Assembly (NCBI GenBank): GCA_036583965.1
Contig: JAZBQD010000014.1
Coordinates: 43,333,490 to 43,397,489, forward strand
Length of the DNA stretch: 64,000 nucleotides
From: Prunella strophiata
Lineage: Eukaryota > Chordata > Aves > Passeriformes > Prunellidae
Direction of reading: 5' to 3'
The position numbers were made by a program, and so were the translations under genes. Positions 51,676 through 62,700 of this stretch are shown here, in pieces; positions within the stretch are counted from its first letter, which is position 1, and every line of letters starts with the position of its first letter. The notes below the pieces were generated by a model. It was given only the letters and a program-made list of their open reading frames with translations, was not told where the DNA came from and ran no database searches.

Positions 51676-52664
51676 GATTTGGGAAAATACTTAAGAACAT
51701 ACATGAATCCCACTGAAGTAATTAAGTTCAGCTCCTGGGGAATGACTTTAATGAAATGAGACCTGGGAAATTGCCTGCAGCCACTCATAAGCTTAGGAGT
51801 GAACCAAAAGCGGGTTCTGTCTCCAAAGTCTCATTTTGGTAACTTCAGTGGTGTCCTTGTTCCATCTCACTGGGGTCTTCCCTATTGGCTTTGTTTCTGA
51901 TCAGAGAGCACAAAAGAAGGAGCTGGACATGTGAATGCAGAGCAGGAAAAACTGGTGGTTGGGAATCCTTCTGCCTGAGCAAAGAATATCAGCTGGGGGT
52001 TTATTGCTCTTAGTTGATTTTCTGTTTTCCTTACTTTCCTCTATACTGTCCTTTTCAATATTGCAAATTCAGCTGTTGAGAGGGAAGGAAAGAAAGACTG
52101 TAGTGGTCTGTCAAGCTCATTCACCAAACACATTTCTGCCCTGGAGTCCTAACAGAGGTTGGAAGGTGCAGCCCTGGCATTTCAAGGTGGCACCATGGTC
52201 TTGCTGTCCACTGTGCCCTGCTGCTGCTGCTCCCCTCACTGTGACCTGCTGCTCTGCCTGTTCCTGGAAATAAAGCTGGGGGCTGAGCCCACCTAGGTCT
52301 GCACCTGTTTGCTTACAGGTCTTCTGCACAGGGCCACCCAGCTCAGCACCAGAGTGACAATATGGGCAGGATGGATGGCAGTGATGAGATCTGCTACCCA
52401 AATTGGGTCATGCACTAGAGGAGCTGTAAGGTCTGCTTGGGGGTTTATTTCTGAGAAAAGGTCAGATGGAAGGAAAAAAAGGGGAAAAATGGAATTTCTC
52501 TTCCAAATGTGCATGCCTTGGGTGACATATCACTACATTCAACTGTTCAGGTCTCCATTAAAAGCTGGCAAGTAATGGACTTGTAGCTAAATTAGGAGAT
52601 AGTTGAAATAACTTCCAATTGAGCTTAACTTTAAAAATATTAATTACTTCTTCTTCTCTTCACT

Positions 52665-52704
52665 AAAAAAAAAAAAAAAAATAAAAAATAAAAAATAAAA
52701 AATA
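52665..52704 (+). repeat. Poly(A)/(TAAAAAA)n tract
   Basis: About 17 adenines followed by three TAAAAAA-type units. Confidence 0.9.
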
Positions 52705-53990
52705 GCCAGTATTACTGCAGGCAGGTCAATGAGAAGACGTGTAGTAATTTTTTTTTCCCCAGAACTGAAGTGAAACATTTTTTAATAATGCTTTGGTTTC
52801 CTACTGATATGCTTTGCATGTTTTTCTTTTCTGCAAGATACAAGTTTCTATCAAAAGGAAATATGTCTTTTCAAAATGAAATATCAAAATATTTACTCTT
52901 AGTCTCTTGAAATAAAATATTCAAACTTTTTCAGCTGAAGCTTTTCACAGACCCAGAAAGGAGTTTTCCCATCTTCCTACGTGACAGAGTCAGGGCAGTG
53001 ATTGTTCCTCCATCCCTTCCTGTCATCTCCCCTCTGCTATTTTTGGAGAATTTAAGCTGTGACAAGTTAATGGCACTTCACATCCCAAACATTTTCACTG
53101 AACAGCCACAGGGGAGGCAACTCGCACCTTTCTAAACACTGCTTCAGGCTCTGCTGCAGCTTCAGTTAGTCTAAGGGAGAGCACTCAGTGCATTTTCTGG
53201 CAGCAATCACTCCAGCAAATGTTATCTCTTAAATCACTTCTTTGATGTAGTGAAAAAACCAAAAAATAAATCATGATGGTAGAACCAGGATGCTATTATG
53301 GCATGCGCTGGACCAGTTGATTTGGGGCTGAGAGGAAGTTGTTGGTTTTTTTCTTGGTGCAGCTGTTTTCTCCCATCTGTAGTCATTTGGACCTTACTTC
53401 TTCCTGAAAAAAAGAGAAAAGAGCGTTTTCTTGCTCTTGGTTTTCAGTCAGCTGGTTTGATAGCTGCAGAGGAAATACTTGCCATCCTGAAGATTGTCTG
53501 TCAGCTGACTACATAGAGTGTCTCCAATACTTACAAAAGCTTTTGTCTTTCTCTGGTCACCAGTGTTGCTGGTCTTGTGTTTGGTTTATGATCTGTTGCT
53601 AGGGTGTATTTCCCTGGCTGGGATCTGGCCACATTTGGCTGATGTCTGGCATGTGCTGCTCTGCTTTTTATTCATGTAATTGTTAAGCAGGAAATACCTA
53701 TGAACTTGTTATCATCTTGTGTTGAACAGAGTCCTGGTGAGATGCAGCACAGTTGTTTCTGCTCACACACATCATTCTCTGAGCTGAGTACAAAGCATAT
53801 GTGTTTGCTTGTTTCACAGCACACAAGTGTAATAGGTATCACATTGTGTGATTTCTCTTTCTTTGATTAGGCTTGCAGGAAACTCACCCTCTCCCACTAG
53901 TGAGATCCACATGTGTGTCCTTCCCAGGCTGCATTGCTAGGCATTGCTGTAAGTAACCCTGGCTTTCTAGCACATCCTGGAACATGTTAG

Positions 53991-55683
53991 TGATAACCTC
54001 CTTGTCCAGGTGACAGAAAAACCAGTGAGGAGTGGGGCTATGCTGGACCTTGTTCACACACAGGAGGAGGGGCTGGTGATGAACTTGATGCTCAAGGGCA
54101 GCCTGGGCTGCAGTGACACTGAATGTAAGATCCTATGGGCAGAGAGGAGATGCATAACAAGCTCACTTGCCTGGACTTCAGGAGAGCAGATTTTGACCTC
54201 TTCAGGGATCTGCTTGGTAGGGTACCATGGGATAAAGCCCTGGAGGGAAGAGGGACCCAAGAGAAATGGTTAATATTCAAGGATCACCTCCAAACTCAGA
54301 AGTAATGCGTCCCAACATAGAGAAAGTAAATAAAAAATGCCAGTAACCTCCATGCATGAAAAAGGAGCTCCTAGACAAACTCAAACACAAGAAGGAAACT
54401 TAGAGAGGATTGAAGCAGAGACAGATAATATGGGAGGAATAAAGAGAAATTGTCTAAGCCTACAAGTGTCAGGTTAGGAAGGCTCAAATCCTGATAGAAT
54501 TAAATCTGGCCAGGGACATCAAGAGTGACATGAAAAGTTTCTATATTCTTATGTTGATGATGAAAGGAAAGACTAAGGGAAATGTGGGCTCTCTCCAGAA
54601 AAAACCTGGTTTCCTGGGATATGGAGAAGGCTGAGGTACTCAGTGATCTCAGTCTTCACTGCTCCAAGCACATTCACCCACATCACAGAGGGCAAAGGCA
54701 GGGGCTGGGAGGGTGAAGGACACGGAGAGAAGGTTGGGTTTGAGTCCATCTAAGGCACCTGAAGGGGCACAAGGCCATGGGACCTGATGAGATCAATCTA
54801 CAGGCCCTTGGTGAACCAGCAGAGGAAGTTGCTAAGATGTCCATCATATTTGAGAAGTCATGGCAGTCCCATGAGGTTCCCACTGACTGGAAAAGGGGAA
54901 GTATAACCCCCATTTTAAAAAGGGAAAAAATTAAGACCTGGGGAACTACAGGCCAATCTTACCTCTGTGCCTGGCAGGATCATGAAGCAGATCCTCCTGG
55001 AAATTGTGCTAAGGCACATGAAAAATAAGGAGGCAATTCATGATAGCCACACAACTTCTTGAAGAGCAACTGACATAATCTACCTGGATTTGTGTGAAGC
55101 ATTTGACACTGTCCCACACTTGTCTCTAAATTGGAGAGAAACGGATTTGAAGGATGGGCTATGCAGCAGATGAGGAATGGGCTGGACAGTCATACTCAAA
55201 ATGTTGTGATCAAAGATTCAATATCCAAGTGGAGACCAGTGACAAGTGGTGCACCTCAGGGGTCACTGCTGGCACCAGCACTGTGTCACATCTTTGTCAC
55301 AGACACTGCCATCGAGTCCACCTCAGCAGGCTTGCTCTGGGGAGACTTTATTGCAGCCTCCCAGTATCTGAAGGGGGTTACAAAAGCTGAAGAGAGACTT
55401 TTCTTGAGGACATGTAATGATAGGACAGGGGATAAAGGTTTTACAGTGAAAGAGGGTAGATTTAGATTAGATATTAGGAAGAAATTCTCTCCTGTGAGAG
55501 TGGTGAGACACTGGAAGACTTTGCCCAGAGAAGCTGTGGCTGCCCATCCCTGGAAGTGTTTAAGGTGAGTTTGGACATGACTTTGAGCAACCTGGTCTAG
55601 TGGAAGGTGTCCTTGCCCATGGCAAAGGAGTTGGAGCTAGAAAATATTTAAGGTCCCTTCCCACCATTTCTGTGATTCTATGA
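53991..55683 (+). mobile_element. CR1 LINE copy with ORF2 remnants, internal deletion and 3' end
   Basis: The longest mobile element in the window. In order on the plus strand, with several frame changes, it shows: the end of the endonuclease region (LDLVHTQEEGLVMN, then GSLGCSDTE, about 54043-54120); the linker (CTCCTAGACAAACTCAAACA, about 54367); the reverse transcriptase fingers (MGPDEINLQALGE from 54777; IIFEKSWQSHEVPTDWKRG); the palm around the first catalytic Asp (CEAFDTVPH, about 55097); and [20 protein letters not shown] (from about 55227). The FADD active-site block and the rest of ORF2 are deleted; sequence jumps at about 55333 to the ORF2 C-terminal region ([13 protein letters not shown]... 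[10 protein letters not shown]) and the CR1 3' UTR, ending TGTGATTCTATGA. It is 5'-truncated and cannot encode a working enzyme. Confidence 0.93.
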
Positions 55684-58600
55684 ACTTCATTCATTTGTCT
55701 CTGTCTGAAGAAGTTGGTGTGAATAAATGAGGAGTGGTACAGCTACAGCTGTGGTCTCCACCCTGTTCTACTTCCAGCAAAAGACTTGGGCCATTGTTTC
55801 CAAAACCACCAGTGGGCTCAAGTGCACCTGTGACTCCTGTGTAAGCCATGTTTTCCCAGGACTAGGCAGATGGCAGTCTCAAATTAGGAAAAAAATTATT
55901 CTTGATTGAGGTGTTTTAGCTTCTGTATCAAGCACCTACAACTATGATACTTCTTAAGGCCTGACCATATTCAAAAGAAGCTTAAGTTTCATCCTGAAAT
56001 TTATGTCTACGAAATGCAAATATAACATCTAAGGTAAGGGACTGATCAGTGGCTGCAGACTTCATTGCAAAGCTAACTTTTATCTGGGTTTCTTGGAATG
56101 GTGAGGTTCTGCAGGTGTGGCCAGGAGAGCTGATGTCTGGGAGGCTCATCCTGATTATGGCTGGGCTGTGCATGTGCACCCATGCTCACTGGCACCACAG
56201 AAATTGAGCAAGAGCAGCATGGGGGTCTGCTGAAACACAGCTTCCTCATGAGCCAGAAAAAGATTTGGAGAGGAGGCTGAAACCTCAACAGCTCCATGCT
56301 TTCTTCCTGGGCTTGAAATTTCTGAGTCTCAGCCCTTTATTTTCCTGTAATTTGGATTTTAAAAGGCTTCTGCTGAATGGTTTAGTATTAGGACTCCTAC
56401 AGATCTTGTCTTGGGTCACTGCACCTGACCCAGGAGTGTGATGAAAGCACATTTGGGCAGACTCTGAGAGAGGCTGAGGAGCTTTCAGGAAAGGTGTTAT
56501 GTGGGAGAGGACTGCAGCAAGGTATGCAACCTTCAGCCCTCTTCCTGCCTGTGTCTCAGGAGCCCTGGAGGAAGCAAGTAGAAGGTGAGAGCTCCTTGAA
56601 TGTCTCTTTTGGAGAAATTAGCTTGTTCCTGGCCACTTTCCCAGATGCTCCTCAATCAAGGAGGAAATGGGAGCATGAGCTAGACAGTACATAGTAGTAA
56701 GTCTGATCATTTTGAGAGTGATCCAAAGTCCTGGCTGCAGTAAGATGCAATCTTATTCTGTTTGTCTACTTGTATGCATCTGCATCTGAATCATTTAGGG
56801 CCCTTTGGGTTGTACCTCAAGTCCTATTTACAGGCAGCTGTGAAAGAAGTTATAATCACAGTATGGACCATGATTCAGCTGCCTTCCATCTACAGAATTC
56901 CTTGTGGACAACCTATCATTTGCCTGCAGGGGATTTCTCTTGCTCCCTGTTTGGGCCCCAGAAGCCTCCAGCAGCTAATACCACAGGACCTCTGGCAGGG
57001 GCTGCTCTTCAGGCTCCCCTGGAGCGAGCCTGGCAGGCACCTTAGCGAAGGCAAACTGCCCACCCCCTGGCAACCAGCTTGATGTGAATTAAATAACTGT
57101 GTCCAAAGAGCTGTGAAGGAACAAAGCATTTGATGAGTAAAGGCAGGGAGAGCAGGGGGGGCTGGCTGTCTCCAGGAGAGATGTTTGCTGCACTAACCTG
57201 CACAATGGCATTTCCATGAGCCCATTGGAGAGGGAGCAAATCACAGGACAGTGCACCATTTTCTTGTGCTTGATTTTGATGAACCATGGGATGAGGTTAA
57301 ATAAATGAGTATTTCACTTTAACATGAAATACTAACTCTGATAATGGTGACAGACTTTATAGGGGCCTAATTTGCATTACTTAAATGTTTTTTAATACAA
57401 TATAGGCCATCTTCCAGTGATGAGAGAAAGCTGGAAGGTTTCCAGGTTCTTGTCATGCAGTAACTGTTGTTCAGCTGTGTCTAACCAGGAAGAAAAAATT
57501 ATAAACACATATTTTAATTGGAAAGTAAGGTGGCAGATCTTACAACCAATGCTACATTAACTATCTCTTAAATTCCATAGCAAGCTGGGCCTTCTGGAAT
57601 TGCCCTTTTGGGATTTACCCATCAGTAAAGTGAGATCAACATGTGATGCTTTAGGAAGGTAGGACTGGAGATTGAAGTTTTATTGCTATAAGGCATGTTT
57701 TAAGTTGTAAGGAGATGCCCTTCAGAAGAATTATATTTAAAACTATTCCAGGAAGCCAGCCAATGTACACAAGCATTTGCTGAAAGTATGTGAGAGATTT
57801 ATAAAAATATTTCCTGGATGAAACATTAACAGCACAATGTTTTAAAAGTAGAACTACAAGAAATGCAAGAAGTTTAGGTGAATGTCTTACTGAGATACAG
57901 ACAAACCGTGAGAATTCAGGACACAAAGCATCAGCTGCATGGTTGTGCTTCCACTGAGACAGCTAAAGGATGTCATTGATATGGAAAATAAACAGACATG
58001 TTTCTCCTTACCAGTCATTCCTCACACATTTTGTCAGCTCATGTTACCTGAAAGATCCTTCCATTTGAATTGCATATGTAGCACTGCTTTACTGTTCCAC
58101 GGCTGAGTACCTCTGGGCATGGAAAAATTCTGCACTTTTCCAATATTTGTGCCACTGACCTTGCTGTTGGATGGTTCTTCTTCCCAGCTTTCAGCTGCTC
58201 AATCTCATTCACTCTGTCCACTCTGCTTCCCATTTCCCAGCACCTAATTCCCTTCTCTGGCCTTTCACATTTCTTACTTCTGTAATATCCTTCATCTGTT
58301 TCCTTGAAACCACAAGGAGTCATCTCTGGCAATCCACAGATGCAAACTATGTACAATATGTAAAGCTTACCTTTACTGATTAAACAACTTTTCCTACTTT
58401 TTGTCTTTTTTCCTTTTTAAACCAAAACCACTTTGGCTTTGGAATTGTGACCCTATACTTTTACAGTAGCAATGATACTAAGGTGGTGCTTTCATGTACT
58501 GTACTTAGAGATACTGCCATAATGAGATAGGAAAAGAAAAAAGAGGAATGTGTAAAATAAATAACAAGTACTGAATGAGGAAAACTCAGTGACTATGGTG

Positions 58601-61600
58601 AGTTCTAGAGAAAGGCAAGAGAAAATTATTTCTGAGATATAAAGATTTACTCTGACAATTAGAATTGAGATGCACACCTAGCACACCTGTAAAAAAACAT
58701 TAAATATTGCTAGAAAACAATCTTCATCATAAATAATGCAACAGATGCAACTACAAACCAGTCATTCACCACACTAATGTGTTTTGGAACAGCCATGGTT
58801 AAAACTATTCCAATGTGTGCACATTGGGTATTATACCACAAAAATTTTGCAAGCAAAGCTGGTTTGCAAGCTAGGATTTCCTGAGATAGATATGACATAT
58901 TCTTCCCCCATTTTTAAGAGAGCCTAGAGTTTTTAGACACATTGTCTAAGTTTAAAAGTACTTGTCAAGACAGTCCAACACCCTGTTGCATCCCTAGTGG
59001 TCCACCTGGGACAGTGAAGAGAAGTGTTGCCTGTTGAAGAATTAAGGAAGAACACTTTTTTTTTCCTAATAGGCAGTTTGAAGTTTTGGAAACTATGATT
59101 TGGTGGTATAGGATGCATAATCAATTTAGATATTGATAAATTTTGATTATTTGTCGTACCTGTTTCTGAACAAAGGATTGTACCACAGAGCAGAATTTGG
59201 TCTGACTGCTGTCTAATATTCACTCTTTTCCTAAAATACTTTATTCATTTCAAAAATTCTCCTACATGGCTGTGCAGTGCTAGTGACTTTTTATGGAGTT
59301 TAACAGACATAATGGATTTTTCAAGTGGAAATACATATGTAGGCCTTGGTGCAATATGCATTTGAAAGAATGCTTCACTCCAGCAAACTTAGGTAGGCAC
59401 TGCTTCCTGTGATCTACCAAAGCTGTGATGCAGATGTCTAGAAGCAAGTTAATGACCATAATAACTATTCAAGACCATGAGTTATGATTGTCTGAGTGAT
59501 CCTCTGTGGAAAAAAAAAAAAAGAGATTTGTACTGATTTTGGTGAGGAGTAAATATATATTCCTGCTGGAGCCAAACTCACTTTGAAAAATGCTGAATCA
59601 GTATTTTCAAACAATGCTGAGCAAGGTCTAATTGCAGCTTTGTAGAAGTACCATGGCTGCTACAAGATGGAGGCCTCTGAAAATCTCCCTGCAGACCTCC
59701 AAGAGGAACAGTGCTTTTTATTGGATCAAGGACTAGATTGCACCTGCAAAACCTAGTCCAAATGGGAAGTCTTTCAACTACCACATGCTGCAGAACTACA
59801 CACTGTACAAAAAATTAGTCAGTGTGACAAGCCCTAGATATTTCAAAGTGACAGTTAAGGCATGTGCAGAATAACATTCTTCATTTGACACAAGAGCTCA
59901 GCAAATCTGATGCACTTTAAGCTTGTGAGATGATGCAGGTGGAAGAAAAATCTCAAAGAAAGAGATATTTAGAATTTATAACTGGTGCGGATGGTTTAGA
60001 TGGTTATAATTCACATTGTAATAAAAAATTGGCACCAGACACCTTCCTGAAATCTGTTATCCAGATTTGCAAAGCATGGATAAGGAGATGATTCTAGCTA
60101 GGTAATATCTAGAGATCCTATTCAAGAATGAAAAAAAAAACCCCAAACCCTCAAAGGATGTAGTTTCTAGTTGGCAAATAGCAGGGTTCAAGAGAGCATT
60201 AGATAAAACTTTTACATTTCAAGATGCCAGAAGAGATCAGGACTACAGCAGATGCTTCATGTCTGGAAAATGAGACTTAACTCTACTAATTTAGGGATGT
60301 TGTTTGGTGTCATAAATGTTTAGGGCCAGCATGAAAGGAATTTACTAAACAAATTACAGAGAATTTATAACAAATAACAGCATAAGGAAAACCTTATTGC
60401 TCTCCAGAATATAGTGTTTTAGAAACCAGATGCAGTGATTCAAACTGGATTCTTAGGAGGTTCTGTAGTAGTGTAATTTGCATCATTGCTGCTTCAACTT
60501 GGTAAATTTTTGTGCATAGTGCATGTGAAGTTGGCCTAATCTCTACATAAAACATCATTTAAAAAATCACACAATTAAGTTCAACTGAACAAAATAATTT
60601 AAAAATCCTGTGTCTTGCCTTCTATTAAATTTCATATTAGCTGACACCTTGTGAGTAAATTTTGCATGGCTAAAAGTATCTACATATCAATGTATCCTTG
60701 TCTACATATGCTCAGGCAATGTTTTTTTTTTCTCAGAACAACCCAGTAAGAATTTTTAGAAACCAAAATTAGGTCAGCTGTCTTACAGTTTTCTGTAGAG
60801 GTTACTGCAGAAGGAAATCTTTCTATCTGCAGTTATAGACAGTACTTCTGTTCTGGTGCTGAAGGCACTGGGTTTCAGCCCAGCTGTCCTGGTGGTCACT
60901 TGTGGCATGAAACCAGAAATTGCTCCAGTGTTGCATGAGCAATCACCTGGTCAAGTTAACAGAGCAGTTGACTAAATGATTCCTGCATACAACACAGTAT
61001 ACTTTGAATTTTGGACAAACATATTGTAAAGAGGTTGCCTCACCTTAACCAGGACATTCTTTAAAACTATCTAATAGAATTTCAAAGATCAAGAGAAAGA
61101 GTTGCTAGATTTATTTTATTTTCCTGATGAAGATTTTATTCTCGCTACAAAAATCCTTTTGCTTTGCAAGCAGAAGTATTTCCATTCTCTGTAAGTATTA
61201 CAGTATTATCTTTCCTAACAATTATCTCATTCTGCTTTTTCCTTTTTTTTTTCCCCAAAGGGTTTTTTTTTTCCCTTTTAGCAAAGTCTGATTTGGCCAG
61301 ATCCACCTACATATGCTCAGCTTTCAAATGATTCATTTCAGATGTTCCTTCTGCTTCTCAGCAGCATTTGTTTCTATCATTTTCCATATGTCAACAGGTT
61401 ATTTTGAAGCAGGCTCTCTTCCCATTTTGTCAGTAGGGTTAGCAATGTTTTCTGTGTGAGGACCGTGGGTATAAAAGACAATGAAAAATGACTGAAGATT
61501 TCATCTGTCATTTGTTCATAACTCTTACAAAAATAACAAAAATAATCTCTGGTTTTCCTGGTACCTAACTGGTCATTCCTTTTCACATCTTTTCTCATTA

Positions 61601-62139
61601 GACAACAACTGCCTTTGATTTCTCATGTTAATTTTGAGTTTGATATTGTGACAGGTGCCAAACCCAAGTAAAGGCACATGTTAATTGCGTGGGGTTTTGT
61701 TTCTGTTATTAACCTGATTTTTGCTGCAGATACTTTCCCACTTCAGCATTGTGTACTTCCTCTGCAGTAATTCATCTTTCTCCTTTTTTAGGTCTAACGC
61801 CCAATTTTTTTTTTTTTTTTTTTTTGACAATGGTGCAAAAGCATGCAGCTCCTATTTTTCTTTTTTTTTTTCCATAGAGGTATTCGAAGTATTTTTCTCT
61901 TACATATATATCACCAATAATTTTTTTTTTCTACAACATGCTGCTCTGTCTCAATGAGCCTTTTAATGTCCTACAAGAATCACCAAGCAAGATGGGAGAA
62001 GCTAAGGGCCTAGGTCTAGTCTGTGCACTGACCTGCTGCAATTTTCATGTTACACCATTGTAGCTCTTCTGCATTAGCTCTTTTACAGGGCTTGAGGAGA
62101 GGAGAGTTTTTTGTGCAATTTCTCTCTCAATTAATATAT
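55684..62139. other. Intergenic, no gene recognised
   Basis: No gene I can support. An A-rich run lies near 59509-59523 and T tracts near 60722-60731 and 61261-61273. A 105-codon minus-strand frame at 58039-58356 is cysteine-containing and ends at a GTAAC donor-like site, but has no recognised domain. Confidence 0.5.
61805..61872 (+). repeat. Two T-rich tracts
   Basis: A 21-T run (61805-61825) and a second T-rich run (about 61855-61871) lie 30 bases apart, with a third near 61921-61930. On the minus strand they read as A tails. Confidence 0.85.
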
Positions 62140-62700
62140 CAGTTCATTCTCCCAATGAAAACTATTTGATATTTTTTGAATATACAGAATTTGATTTAAT
62201 TTGCAAATAACTCACTTTGAAAGGGGCTTTAATTTGCATTATTACAAAGCTTTCATGCAAACACGTTTCCAATTCAGTCATAGTTTTTTATTTAGATTTT
62301 ATGGCATACTTTAAAAAGAATCTGCTTTGCAGATAGCCCAGTTGGTAACAACCAGGCTTTGCATAATGCCTAGCACAAACTTTGTGCAGACAGCCAAACA
62401 ATAGAAGGCCTGTGTCCAACTTGACAAATGTTAGATGCAGATTTCCATTGTCTTGCTCGCAGTTGAGATTGCGTCAGGGAATTTCTGCTGCGATTTTATT
62501 CATTGCAACTGATTGTTAAAAATCACACCCTAAATCCAAAGTTATTAATAACGCATTCAACAGATGGCAGATGATTTTAGAAGAGCAAAATGCAATGGGT
62601 GATGCATTGAGTGTGACTTCTCCAAAATGAATTTTTAACTCACAGTATTTGGCTCTAAATCCAATCTAATCAAATGTAATTTAAATTTCAGTATGAAGTA
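62140..62700. promoter_or_regulatory. Possible conserved non-coding element
   Basis: The stretch carries octamer-like TAATTTGCATTA (about 62230-62242) and AATTTGCAAATAA (62199-62211), TTTGCATAATG, paired CAGATGGCAGATG E-boxes (62561-62573) and TAATAACGCATT. It has no repeat signature and no coding frame. Enhancer function in the ADAMTS20 flanking desert is inference; cross-species alignment is needed to support it. Confidence 0.25.

Larger units (their letters stand above)
47373..53990. other. Intergenic, no gene recognised
   Basis: No supportable gene. A (GTCCA)n triplet of units lies at about 47405-47423; A-rich tracts lie at 50307-50350 and 52665-52704. The stretch 51225-51700 has homeodomain-like TAATTA/GTAATT words, a small CpG cluster and a MIR-like segment. 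Open frames at 50842-51222 (plus) and 51371-51700 (minus) lack known domains. Confidence 0.5.

Noticed and set aside
55131..55568. 145-codon frame as a host gene
   Set aside because: It is CR1 ORF2 with an internal deletion and lacks the catalytic block; no sign of domestication.
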